Source: Verrucomicrobiia bacterium (GTDB lineage Bacteria > Verrucomicrobiota > Verrucomicrobiia > Limisphaerales > Palsa-1400). From it: a DNA stretch of 6,815 bases. The translations under genes were made by a program, and so were the position numbers. Shown here one piece after another: positions 1-6,452 of the stretch. The DNA lies in assembly GCA_025934545.1 (NCBI GenBank), contig JAICXV010000126.1, positions 1 through 6,815 on the forward strand, written 5' to 3'. Every line of letters starts with the position of its first letter. The stretch's first letter is position 1. The notes beneath the pieces were generated by a model. The model had not been told where the DNA came from, made no database searches, and was given only the letters and a program-made list of their open reading frames with translations.

Positions 1-166
1 CCAATTCCCGTAACCGGGGGGCACAGTCACAATCAGCAACTCCGCTTTGGGACTCATGACGTTCACTGTGGACGGCACGACCACTTGCGGCAACTGTTTG
101 CATGTGACCGCCAGCAATGTCACCAACGCATTGATTGCTTCAGTCCGTCCGCAAGAGGTCAGTTGA
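1..166. other. Coding-like segment at the left edge, strand unresolved (possible partial gene or gene remnant)
   Basis: Codon-like periodicity is visible, with GC-rich third positions in two mirrored readings. On the plus strand, a frame running 14-166 and ending in TGA reads as a Thr/Ser/Val-rich, beta-strand-like protein tail that includes TFTVDGTTTCGNCLHVT. It is blocked by an in-frame TAA at 11-13. Removing one G from the six-G run at 16-21 would join it to the open frame at the edge, starting PIPVTGG, so this could be the frameshifted 3' end of a gene entering from the left. On the minus strand, a frame stays open from about position 205 to the edge. It contains MSPKAELLIVTVPPGYGNW from an ATG at 57-55 and could be the start of a gene leaving the window. 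Both readings share the same wobble positions, so base bias cannot separate them. I recognise no family. Confidence 0.3.
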
Positions 167-179
167 CCCTGACGGACGG
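143..179. repeat. Inverted repeat (hairpin) near the left edge
   Basis: GTCCGTC at 143-149 is complementary to GACGGAC at 171-177. An alternative register pairs CCGTCC (145-150) with GGACGG (174-179). Inside lies a second complementary pair, GTCAG and CTGAC. It overlaps the plus-frame stop codon at 164-166. Neither strand has a T-run after the stem, so it is not a standard intrinsic terminator. It could be a weak terminator-like structure or a remnant. Confidence 0.35.
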
Positions 180-240
180 GATCAAACTGTGGAAAAGTAA
201 AGATCAGTCACGTTCGCTGCGTTTGATGTCAGTGGGTCAT

Positions 241-621
241 CTAAAGTTTTGCCTGGATTTTCGCGAGCATCTGCCGAGACGATGTTTCATCGCCAAACAT
301 CCCCACTCGTATTGAAATCTCGGTCAGTTTTGCTCCCTGGTTCTTAAGCTTAATTGTTACGGTTTTGCCGCCGACCGCCCTGGCTTCAATTTTTGCGCCC
401 AAGCCGTCCTGGATATCGCTTTGCGGCATCAGCGCCAGGTCTTTGAGCATCGACAGAGTGGCACGATGAACACTCTCGAGTGAGGCGGATTCTACATCTT
501 TCAATTCGCCACGGGTGTAGACAACAGCACCGGCTCCCACGGCGGCCCCGGCTAACAACACGACGCATCCCTGGAGCAACATAGCGGCGGCTGCTAAACA
601 AAGAATGAATTTTAGGCGCAT
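241..621 (-). CDS. DUF3568 family small lipoprotein
   Basis: This is a 126-residue predicted lipoprotein of unknown function. A short signal peptide ends in the lipobox LLQGC with the lipidated Cys at residue 19. A Gly/Ala-rich hydrophobic stretch (about 20-35) follows, then YTRGEL. The remainder reads as DUF3568: a helix with SLESVHRATLSMLKDL, then GGKTVTIKLKNQG, then TEISIRVGMFGDE near the C-terminus. The length fits the family and the protein appears complete. Proteins of this family are probably anchored in the envelope; no activity is established that I can name. The ATG at 621 is chosen because it begins the signal peptide directly, although no good ribosome binding site precedes it: an AAGGA lies about 30 bases upstream, too far away. 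The gene is divergent from the lipoprotein pair at 896-1659 and shares its intergenic region. Confidence 0.88.
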   Translation of the reverse strand: MRLKFILCLAAAAMLLQGCVVLLAGAAVGAGAVVYTRGELKDVESASLESVHRATLSMLKDLALMPQSDIQDGLGAKIEARAVGGKTVTIKLKNQGAKLTEISIRVGMFGDETSSRQMLAKIQAKL

Positions 622-895
622 AGAATTTTATCGGTGACGGCAGTTTCGTTTCCTTGGCGATAGTTATGACATCGTTATGCAGCGCAATTGCGCCAAATTC
701 ACGGTGCGTGATTATCGTTTAGCGAATGATTATCGAGTGTGTCGACAAGCCGCAAGTGAAATGTTTCAATTTGTTTGACAATTGCGCGTTCGCCTGTGTC
801 GCGCATGGCTTTGCGTCAAATAAAAAATAGTGAAATTCTGTTGACAGTATTGTACATCGGTGTATCCATTAGCCCGTTACCAGGAAAAACTACGT
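622..895. promoter_or_regulatory. Divergent intergenic region with candidate operator repeats
   Basis: This 274-bp spacer separates two divergent lipoprotein units and must hold both promoters. TGATTATCG occurs twice in direct orientation (709-717 and 727-735), 18 bp apart start to start, as expected for a tandem regulator site. A perfect 12-bp palindrome GCGCAATTGCGC lies at 682-693, and its half CAATTGCGC recurs at 779-787. TTGACA, a perfect -35 hexamer, occurs on the plus strand at 775-780 and 841-846. No small ORF or RNA gene is convincing here. The regulatory role is inferred from position and repeat structure only. Confidence 0.4.
841..868 (+). promoter_or_regulatory. Weak candidate promoter for the lipoprotein pair
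   Basis: A perfect -35 hexamer TTGACA (841-846) is followed 16 bp later by TATCCA (863-868), which matches only the first three bases of the -10 consensus. Transcription starting around 875 would leave a short leader that still includes the AGGA ribosome binding site at 882-885. The spacing is right but the -10 is poor, so this is tentative. Confidence 0.3.
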
Positions 896-1276
896 ATGAA
901 AATGCATGTCATTACTTCGTTGTGTGTGGGCTTAGGTGCAGTCTTAGCCTTCACCGGTTGTCAATCCTCACAATATATCGATCATAGTCCACAGACCTAC
1001 TTCGACTTCCCGAACAGCAACGTGAAGCCGATTGGGCCAGTGAAAGTGGAGGTGCCGGGGCCATCGGGCTTTTTTAAGCCACCGGACATGATTACCAGCG
1101 ACTCGGACCAAACAGTATATGCCGCGGCCATTAAAGCTCAACCGGGAGCAAATCTGATCGTAAACTACACAAAGATATACAAGGCATATTCTTTCTTCCC
1201 ATTTACATGGAGTAAACTGCAGTTGCAGGGCACGGCATGTTCGATGGATGTAGGAACGCAAGTTTTAAAACAATAA
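896..1276 (+). CDS. Small lipoprotein, first of a tandem paralogous pair
   Basis: This encodes a 126-residue predicted lipoprotein that I cannot assign to a named family. The signal peptide ends in AFTGC, with the likely lipidated Cys at residue 22; Phe at -3 is less usual than Leu. Visible landmarks are FPNSNVKPIGPV (38-49), AQPGANLIVNY (81-91) and a C-terminal QGTACSMDVG (111-120). All three recur in the next gene, so the pair arose by duplication. The layout, a GANL(I/L) strand followed by two more strands and G-T-A near the end, suggests a compact alpha/beta domain in the envelope; that is inference. The ATG at 896 is preferred over an in-frame GTG at 860 because AGGA at 882-885 is well placed and the signal peptide starts there. 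An 11-base gap to the next gene indicates an operon. Confidence 0.85.
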   Translation: MKMHVITSLCVGLGAVLAFTGCQSSQYIDHSPQTYFDFPNSNVKPIGPVKVEVPGPSGFFKPPDMITSDSDQTVYAAAIKAQPGANLIVNYTKIYKAYSFFPFTWSKLQLQGTACSMDVGTQVLKQ

Positions 1277-1277
1277 C

Positions 1278-1282
1278 GGAGG
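1278..1282 (+). promoter_or_regulatory. Strong ribosome binding site deciding the start at 1288
   Basis: GGAGG lies five bases before the ATG at 1288 and two bases after the TAA of the previous gene. It excludes the longer in-frame start at 1237, which would overlap the upstream gene and spoil the signal peptide. Confidence 0.8.
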
Positions 1283-1287
1283 AAACT

Positions 1288-1659
1288 ATGAAACAAATCT
1301 CAAAAATCACCACAGTGTTTGGCATCATTGCAATTTCAGCGCTGAGCGGTTGCTCAGTTAAAATGGGCCACGTGGTCCCCCACTCGGCATTCGTTTATCC
1401 AAACAGCAACGTGAAGACTTTGGGTCCAGTTGCCGCGGAAAAATCGAAGACGGCGTTTTTTGTGGCGCCAACCTGGGAGTTCAATGACACCGAAGAAGTC
1501 TATAACCAAGCTCTTGCCAAAGCGAACGGGGCTAACTTGCTTATCGATTACAAGGAAGATACGACGTTTAGCACTTTTTTGATGTTTAACACCATCAATT
1601 ACAGGATCGATGGAACGGCAGCGAAGATGGATGTGGGCGAAAAACCACTTGGACAATAG
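1288..1659 (+). CDS. Small lipoprotein, second of a tandem paralogous pair
   Basis: This 123-residue predicted lipoprotein is a paralogue of the protein at 896-1276 and its function is unknown. The signal peptide is textbook: a basic start MKQISK, a hydrophobic core and the lipobox LSGC with Cys at residue 22, the same position as in its partner. Shared landmarks are YPNSNVKTLGPV (37-48), AKANGANLLIDY (77-88) and DGTAAKMDVG (108-117). At the DNA level 15 bases are identical between the copies (1013-1027 and 1402-1416), but most of the sequence has diverged, so the duplication is not recent. The copies differ most in the middle, where this one is more acidic (EFNDTEEVY). The gene is tightly spaced behind its partner and ends before a strong hairpin, so both are probably made from one transcript. 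Confidence 0.88.
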   Translation: MKQISKITTVFGIIAISALSGCSVKMGHVVPHSAFVYPNSNVKTLGPVAAEKSKTAFFVAPTWEFNDTEEVYNQALAKANGANLLIDYKEDTTFSTFLMFNTINYRIDGTAAKMDVGEKPLGQ

Positions 1660-1702
1660 CCACACCTTTAGTTCATCGGCTCTTTCAGCGACAGATTCAG
1701 CG

Positions 1703-1742
1703 CCCGGCGTTCAGCATCCACTTGCTGACCGCCGGGTGTTTT
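1703..1742 (+). terminator. Intrinsic terminator after the lipoprotein pair
   Basis: Arms at 1703-1716 and 1723-1736 form a 14-bp stem with one T-C mismatch and a six-base loop (1717-1722). TGTTTT follows. Stem strength and the T-run fit Rho-independent termination of the lipoprotein operon. It ends only four bases before the ATG at 1747, so the caspase gene either has its own very short promoter just here or depends on read-through. Confidence 0.75.
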
Positions 1743-1746
1743 AAAT

Positions 1747-3465
1747 ATGAATGTCAACTGCCGTACTTCAACCCGGCGGCCCAAGATGAAGTGTGCCGCC
1801 TCGTCAGCGCTGTTTTTTGTAGCGTTAGCGACGTTACATCTCGTTTGCAGCGTCCAGGCGGGGCCGTTCGACGGATCACCATTTCAAGGATTGCTCAAGT
1901 CGAAGAAACAAACTCTAAATGTTGTTTTGATTTCTGACAAAGAGAACACAGTCTTCCGTGTAAAATTTCAGGGCGAAACAAACTTTCACACAGTTGGGAC
2001 CGGCAAATTCATCACCAACGTGCCGATGCCTGAGGATAAACCGGTGGAGGTATCGGCAAAACCGCCGGGGTATCGGGAAAAAGTCTACACTGTTCAATCG
2101 CCGAATAAACAATTTCAATTCTATTTTCTGATCGAGGACAAAGTGCTGACAATTCGATCCGATCGTCCTAACACGCACTACCGAATCCGCAAGGCCGACA
2201 CGCCCAATGCGCGTTGGCAGCCGATCAAGGAAAGCGGAAGCGAAATCGAATATGCGGTCGCCCATACTGGAAATTTTGAAATCGAGGCGCAGCCAGAGAA
2301 ATGTGCGCCACAGATTTTGCCCGTGCTCGATCCGACCGGGGAATTGGAGTTTAGCAATTTCACTGAAACCGGCGGCTTGGAACTCCGGTCCAATATCGAA
2401 TTCACCCGGTTCTTGTTCAGAGATCTAAATCAGGGCACGACGAACTGGGAGTATCTCGGAGTCGGGAAATCATTGTCAATTAAGGTTCCCGTTGCGGCAG
2501 GTTTCGAAATCAAAGCGCAGCCGTTTCATTATCGTGAAAAAGTAGAGACCGTCGGCCAGCCCAAAGAGAAGGTGGAATTTAATTTCACGGACGATGACAA
2601 GGAAGATGCTCACGAAGCTGTTCAACCCGCCCCCATGCGGCCGCCCATCGTGGCGCGACCGTTAGACCTCGTTGCCGAGCTGCCGACGGCCCAGGTGGCC
2701 AGTATTAAGAACAGCGAAGGGTGGCGCGCGGTTCTGGTGGGGATCAGTGATTATAGTTCGGCCGGTACGAATTTGCCAAATTTGAAGACGCCAAAGGATG
2801 ACGTTTTGGAACTGAAGGCTTTGCTTGAAAAGAGTTATGGGTTCCGGTCTGTGACGGTCCTATTGGATGGAGAAGCGACTCTTGACCGGATACGAAACGA
2901 GCTTTTGAAAGTCGATACAGCGTGCGGCGTTGACGATAATATTTTGTTCTATTATGCGGGGCACGGTTCACTTGAGGGGGGAAAGTTCGGATATTGGGTA
3001 TGCGCCGATGGCCGGCAATTAGCGCATTCTGAAATCACGGATTTTATTCGTCGTTTTCGATCGCGGCGGGTTTTGCTCGTGAGCGATTCATGTTTTTCCG
3101 GAGAGTTCCTGACGCGAGACACAGGAAAGCGCGCGTTTTCCACAGTCCCAACGAAGGAGCAGGCTGTGGAAGAATCGCAACAAATCGTGGCCACGAAACA
3201 GCCGGCACGACAGGTTTTGACCTCGGGACTACTGGAAGCGGTGTCGGACCGAGGGACGGGAGCTTGCGAAAAGCATTCTCCATTCGCGTGCCAAATGCTT
3301 TCGGATCTGCAATCGGTTAAGGTCGGGTCGGTGGTAAGTGTCACCGACCTTTATGCACACATGACGCAAACCTGGCGGCAGCAACATCCGGAAGCGGAAA
3401 TGCCGCAACGTGGACACTTGCTCGGGGACGGCGGCGGTGAGTTTTATTTCGTGCGGTTCGAGTAG
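1747..3465 (+). CDS. Exported caspase-like (peptidase C14 / metacaspase-type) protease with three N-terminal repeats
   Basis: This 572-residue protein is predicted to act outside the cytoplasm. A signal peptide runs from Met14 (1786) to a likely cleavage site VQA|G after residue 38. Three tandem repeats of about 76 residues follow (57-131, 132-207, 209-283). They share S-D/N-x-x-x-T, a VP or V strand, FEIxAQP-like and YREKV motifs, and look like beta-sandwich modules for binding. After a Pro-rich linker (about 290-320) comes a caspase-like domain (325-572). Its catalytic His406 is in YYAGHG and Cys449 in SDSCFSG; QVLTSGLLEAVSDRG (489-503) and HSPFACQML match later parts of the fold. Asp447, two before the Cys, suggests Arg/Lys specificity as in metacaspases (inference). 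The start is uncertain: ATG 1747 abuts the terminator, so ATG 1786 may be the real one. The gene converges on the minus-strand operon. Confidence 0.9.
   Translation: MNVNCRTSTRRPKMKCAASSALFFVALATLHLVCSVQAGPFDGSPFQGLLKSKKQTLNVVLISDKENTVFRVKFQGETNFHTVGTGKFITNVPMPEDKPVEVSAKPPGYREKVYTVQSPNKQFQFYFLIEDKVLTIRSDRPNTHYRIRKADTPNARWQPIKESGSEIEYAVAHTGNFEIEAQPEKCAPQILPVLDPTGELEFSNFTETGGLELRSNIEFTRFLFRDLNQGTTNWEYLGVGKSLSIKVPVAAGFEIKAQPFHYREKVETVGQPKEKVEFNFTDDDKEDAHEAVQPAPMRPPIVARPLDLVAELPTAQVASIKNSEGWRAVLVGISDYSSAGTNLPNLKTPKDDVLELKALLEKSYGFRSVTVLLDGEATLDRIRNELLKVDTACGVDDNILFYYAGHGSLEGGKFGYWVCADGRQLAHSEITDFIRRFRSRRVLLVSDSCFSGEFLTRDTGKRAFSTVPTKEQAVEESQQIVATKQPARQVLTSGLLEAVSDRGTGACEKHSPFACQMLSDLQSVKVGSVVSVTDLYAHMTQTWRQQHPEAEMPQRGHLLGDGGGEFYFVRFE
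1915..2595 (+). repeat. Triplicated repeat inside the caspase gene
   Basis: Three diverged protein-level repeats of 75-77 residues can be aligned by anchors. The first is S-D/S-D/S-N at residues 63, 138 and 215. The second is the proline ending the A-K/Q-P motif at 106, 183 and 259. YREKV occurs at 109-113 and 262-266. The spacing is regular, so this is internal duplication rather than chance. The DNA has diverged too far to show obvious nucleotide repeats. Confidence 0.7.
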
Positions 3466-3466
3466 T

Positions 3467-3499
3467 ACCCGCCACAATGCCAAAGGCAGTTCAGCGGGT
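3467..3499 (+). terminator. Weak nested hairpin between convergent genes
   Basis: ACCCGC (3467-3472) pairs with GCGGGT (3494-3499). Inside, TGCC (3478-3481) pairs with GGCA (3485-3488) around an AAA loop. It lies directly after the caspase stop codon and contains the stop codon of the opposing gene (3491-3493). The plus strand continues TTTCGTGCTT, a poor T-run, and the minus strand has none. It may help end the caspase transcript but is not a convincing bidirectional terminator. Confidence 0.3.
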
Positions 3500-4798
3500 T
3501 TCGTGCTTAAACCATCGTTCGATCACAAGAAAACCATTGGTGGCGCGGATGGGCTGGCTTTCGATCTCGCGAGTGGCGGATTTGTCGCCGAAAGAGACGC
3601 GAATGGATGCGGGTTTCATTGGTGATGTTCGCCTGGAGCCACGATCAAAAAACTGAAAGGGTGGAATTGACTTGCCCGCCGGCCATTTGTTTGTTTGGGA
3701 AGATTCGAGCAGATGTTCGAGCTCACTCCATTGCGATTGGCAAAAGACGAAGTAGTAGTGTTCGAAACCAGCGGTATTATCGAGGTAGAGGGCCGAGTTT
3801 GATTCTGTGTTGCTGTTGGGAAGAATAACGGTCTTGTTTGCCTGAATCGGACTTGTGACTGCGGAATTTGAAGTTGGGGTCGTCGTCAGAAAGGTTTCGA
3901 CGCTGCCGCTGGAACCGATCGTAAAGATATAAAGATACCCTGCCGATAGCGAATTCACGCCGATGAAAAAACTGTCGCTGCGCGTGAGAAGGGTGTCGGC
4001 GTTGCGCGCAGTATTTAAGGCCTGAAGTGTTTCTTCTGCTACGAATATGTCGCATTGTAGTTCGGGCACTGGCTTGCCGGCATCAATCGGCATTTTTGAA
4101 GTGTAAATTAACTTTAAAATATCTCCGCCCGGCAGTTCAGAAAAGGCAGGTGGAGGAGGTGGAGTATACACGGGCAGGGGACGAAGCCAGGCGAATAAAG
4201 CAACGGCGCTTAACAAAAAAGCAAGGACGGTGACTTTGAGCAACAGACGGACCCTGGCGATTCGCACCACATCGATTACTACTTTGGTGACCAATTGATC
4301 GACAGAATCGAACTCGTCGCGATCTTTTCGCCTTTTGAGTTCTTGTTTGAAGCGTTGCTGTTCTACGTAGTTGCCGTTCTCACACTCCTTCGATCGCAGT
4401 TTGCATAATTCCGGGTTGCTGAGGTTGGCGGCGTTGAGAAATTGGTCGGAGGCAAAGTAAACCAGTCGCGGCAATCGCCGCATCGAGTTAAAAACTAATT
4501 TTTTGCCGTTGATACCTTCAGCGGCGCTGAAGTAATACTCCCATTGTGTGTAGGAGCGTTGAGGAACGTTGCGATTGACGTCGCGGTCTGGCCCGGCACC
4601 ATACATATCTCCGACAATGGCCACGAGGCAATCGCAGTCGCGGACCAGCTCTGAAAGTTTTTCCAATGTCGAAAATTGGGGGTGCTGGACAAAATCCGGT
4701 TGAACAACAGGGTCGTGATGGATTTTTTTGAGCGCGTTCGCGATTGCGTTGCGACAGCCTCCAAATTCTTTAGTAACCGCGGAGATAAAAATCTTCAC
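3491..4798 (-). CDS. DUF4062 domain - transmembrane helix - DUF4384-like domain protein
   Basis: This is a 435-residue membrane protein. Residues 1-105 read as DUF4062: MKIFISAVTKEF, a DCDCLVAIVGDMYG strand-turn (54-67), then SYTQWEYYFSA (82-92) and KKLVF. This domain is TIR- or deoxyribosyltransferase-like and common in conflict proteins. A charged helical region (about 140-182) leads to one membrane helix (about 184-204) flanked by RIARVRLLLK, so the N-terminus should be cytoplasmic. A Pro-rich linker with PPPPP (213-217) follows. Residues 270-365 resemble DUF4384: GYLYIFTIGSSGSVETFL, NKTVILPN, then GFEHYYFVFCQS. DUF4384 often accompanies caspase domains, and here it would be extracytoplasmic like the nearby caspase. 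Translation starts at GTG 4798; the ATG at 4800 is followed at once by TGA. Four bases separate it from the upstream gene stop, so the two are probably translationally coupled. DUF4062 is surer than DUF4384. Confidence 0.85.
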   Translation of the reverse strand: MKIFISAVTKEFGGCRNAIANALKKIHHDPVVQPDFVQHPQFSTLEKLSELVRDCDCLVAIVGDMYGAGPDRDVNRNVPQRSYTQWEYYFSAAEGINGKKLVFNSMRRLPRLVYFASDQFLNAANLSNPELCKLRSKECENGNYVEQQRFKQELKRRKDRDEFDSVDQLVTKVVIDVVRIARVRLLLKVTVLAFLLSAVALFAWLRPLPVYTPPPPPAFSELPGGDILKLIYTSKMPIDAGKPVPELQCDIFVAEETLQALNTARNADTLLTRSDSFFIGVNSLSAGYLYIFTIGSSGSVETFLTTTPTSNSAVTSPIQANKTVILPNSNTESNSALYLDNTAGFEHYYFVFCQSQWSELEHLLESSQTNKWPAGKSIPPFQFFDRGSRRTSPMKPASIRVSFGDKSATREIESQPIRATNGFLVIERWFKHETR

Positions 4799-4802
4799 AT
4801 TG

Positions 4803-6452
4803 CTAGACTTTCATGCGCAAAGGCGCTTCAAGGACCTGCGTTCTTGAATACCACTCGACCGTTTCGCCCAGGAGCATCGATTCGGTTTCATCAACCAACC
4901 GTTGAAACTCCGAGAGCGACGTTGCGTTCTTTAACGACTCTGTTTGTGATGTCAGGAAGGTGAGCACGGCATGGAAGGAACGAACACGGGCGTTGTATTC
5001 CTTTGCTGCAGCCCAGGAAACCGCGCCGACGGCAAGCGTAGGCAACAGAATTGCGGCGCCTTCAAGAACGGTCGCCCAAATCGCCGAGGCAGACGGATCA
5101 AATTTGATCACGTGCAAAAGGACACATACCTTCGCAATCGTTGCGACAATCGCGAGCATCGAAAAAAACAAAAATGCCGAGTCGGCGAAATGTAACCGCT
5201 TTGATTCTGCTTCGCAGCGGTTGGTGTAATATTTGATTTGTCCTTTCCGGGGGTCCGGATGTTCGAGCCGGTTGTGGACGTATTCATCTCGCAGTTGTGA
5301 CCAGTTATCCAGTGCGCAGGAACGAGTAGATTCCAGGTGCAGAATATTTAACGTCTTCAGCAGCGGCCGCAGTTCCGCGGATAAGCGCAAACTAAACAAG
5401 TAACTGAGTTGAATATGCAGATCGCCCAGGCTGCGCACAGATCGATTGATCTCCGCCAGCAGTCGGGACAATGCCCATTTTTCTTTTATAGGAGACTTGT
5501 GGATCCACAAATGGGTCGCGAAGCCGACGATGAGAAGCGCACATTCGGCCATCAACATCCGCGAGACCAGCAACTCATCTCCGGCAAAATGCACCCGCTC
5601 TTTTGACGCCACGTCGGCAATCGATGCGATGGTCGCACACAATGTAGCGATGATGTGAGTGCTGATGATAATGACGGCGGCGATTGAAAACAGGTTGCTG
5701 AAGCGTTTGGCGTTTTTGCTGGAGGGGTCTTTAACGGCGCTACAAAACTGCGCGACCGTTGGAAGCGAGTCCGAGTCGCGCGAAACAGTAAGCGCCGATA
5801 TCGATTTCGGCAACGTGCCTCCGAGAAATGCGCCATCGTGGCGCACCGACCATATCTTCAACTGCTGGTCGGGTGTAATCGCAACCCGTATTTCGAGCGT
5901 CGGTCGGCCTCGCTTTTTTGCAGATGCGAGCAACTCGCCTGTTCCACCTGCCTTTCCGTCAGTATTGTCGTAGACAAGGCAAATCACCGCATCGCTCGCT
6001 CGCAAAATCTCGGCATTACATTCCTGGAACCTTTCGGCGCGCGTCCGGGCGCGACTGACGATTCGCTCATGAATTATATGCTTGGATGCCAATAGCTTTT
6101 CAGCTTCATCGCGCTCGTGTTGGGAGAAGTCCGGACCGTGCGAGCCTTCTGCGGATAAGTAGACGTCTAAAGGTTGTGGCAGAAAAATACATTGCAAAAC
6201 CCGGGCACGAGAGCACGCCTTCGTAAACAATGTGTCTGCGCCGACTGCAATTTGCGAAATGCCGCAAATAAATGTATTTGCGGGTGCTTTGAGGGTTGAC
6301 GGGAACGTGCGTAGAACGTCGACGAGATAATCTTCGATCTGCAGGTCAAAGCATGCGCGCTGCTGTTCAGTTACGGATTTGGGCCCATAAAGATTACGCG
6401 CCCCTGCAAACCCGATCTGCAGCACACAAGGCAATGTTACTTCGTTCTTCAT
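4803..6452 (-). CDS. SLOG-like Rossmann domain fused to a four-helix SLATT-like membrane module
   Basis: This is a 549-residue predicted membrane protein. Residues 1-190 look like a SLOG (DprA/LOG-type) nucleotide-binding domain: IGFAGARN (13-20), ISQIAVGADTLF (65-76), FLPQPLDVYLS (90-100), AEILRASDAVICLVYD (147-162) and a glycine turn GGTGELLASAKKRG (169-182). A linker of about 60 residues leads to four predicted membrane helices, roughly 253-278, 295-316, 423-448 and 456-480. They form two hairpins separated by a long, charged, helical segment (320-415). The end, with AAAKEYNARVRSFHAVL and FQRLVDETESMLLGETVEWY, resembles SLATT domains, the 2TM partners and candidate pore-forming effectors of SLOG and nucleotidyltransferase systems. 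Known family logic would make SLOG the ligand sensor and the membrane part the output; that is inference here. ATG 6452 begins just before the first beta strand. It is the first gene of an operon with 3491-4798. Confidence 0.82.
   Translation of the reverse strand: MKNEVTLPCVLQIGFAGARNLYGPKSVTEQQRACFDLQIEDYLVDVLRTFPSTLKAPANTFICGISQIAVGADTLFTKACSRARVLQCIFLPQPLDVYLSAEGSHGPDFSQHERDEAEKLLASKHIIHERIVSRARTRAERFQECNAEILRASDAVICLVYDNTDGKAGGTGELLASAKKRGRPTLEIRVAITPDQQLKIWSVRHDGAFLGGTLPKSISALTVSRDSDSLPTVAQFCSAVKDPSSKNAKRFSNLFSIAAVIIISTHIIATLCATIASIADVASKERVHFAGDELLVSRMLMAECALLIVGFATHLWIHKSPIKEKWALSRLLAEINRSVRSLGDLHIQLSYLFSLRLSAELRPLLKTLNILHLESTRSCALDNWSQLRDEYVHNRLEHPDPRKGQIKYYTNRCEAESKRLHFADSAFLFFSMLAIVATIAKVCVLLHVIKFDPSASAIWATVLEGAAILLPTLAVGAVSWAAAKEYNARVRSFHAVLTFLTSQTESLKNATSLSEFQRLVDETESMLLGETVEWYSRTQVLEAPLRMKV

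Noticed and set aside
85..315. Plus-strand ORF of 76 residues
   Set aside because: It has a composition unlike a real protein (rich in His, Gln, Arg and Cys) and overlaps the end of the well-supported DUF3568 gene on the other strand.
775..803. TTGACA at 775-780 as a promoter -35
   Set aside because: The sequence 17 bp downstream (GTCGCG) and its neighbours are GC-rich and do not resemble a -10 element, so the hexamer alone is not enough.
1915..2265. Minus-strand ORF of 116 residues inside the caspase gene
   Set aside because: It is a shadow frame of the repeat region, with no start signal and no motif.
2952..3344. Minus-strand ORF of 130 residues
   Set aside because: It is antisense to the catalytic part of the caspase gene, is rich in Ser, Arg, Pro and Cys, and has no recognisable motif.
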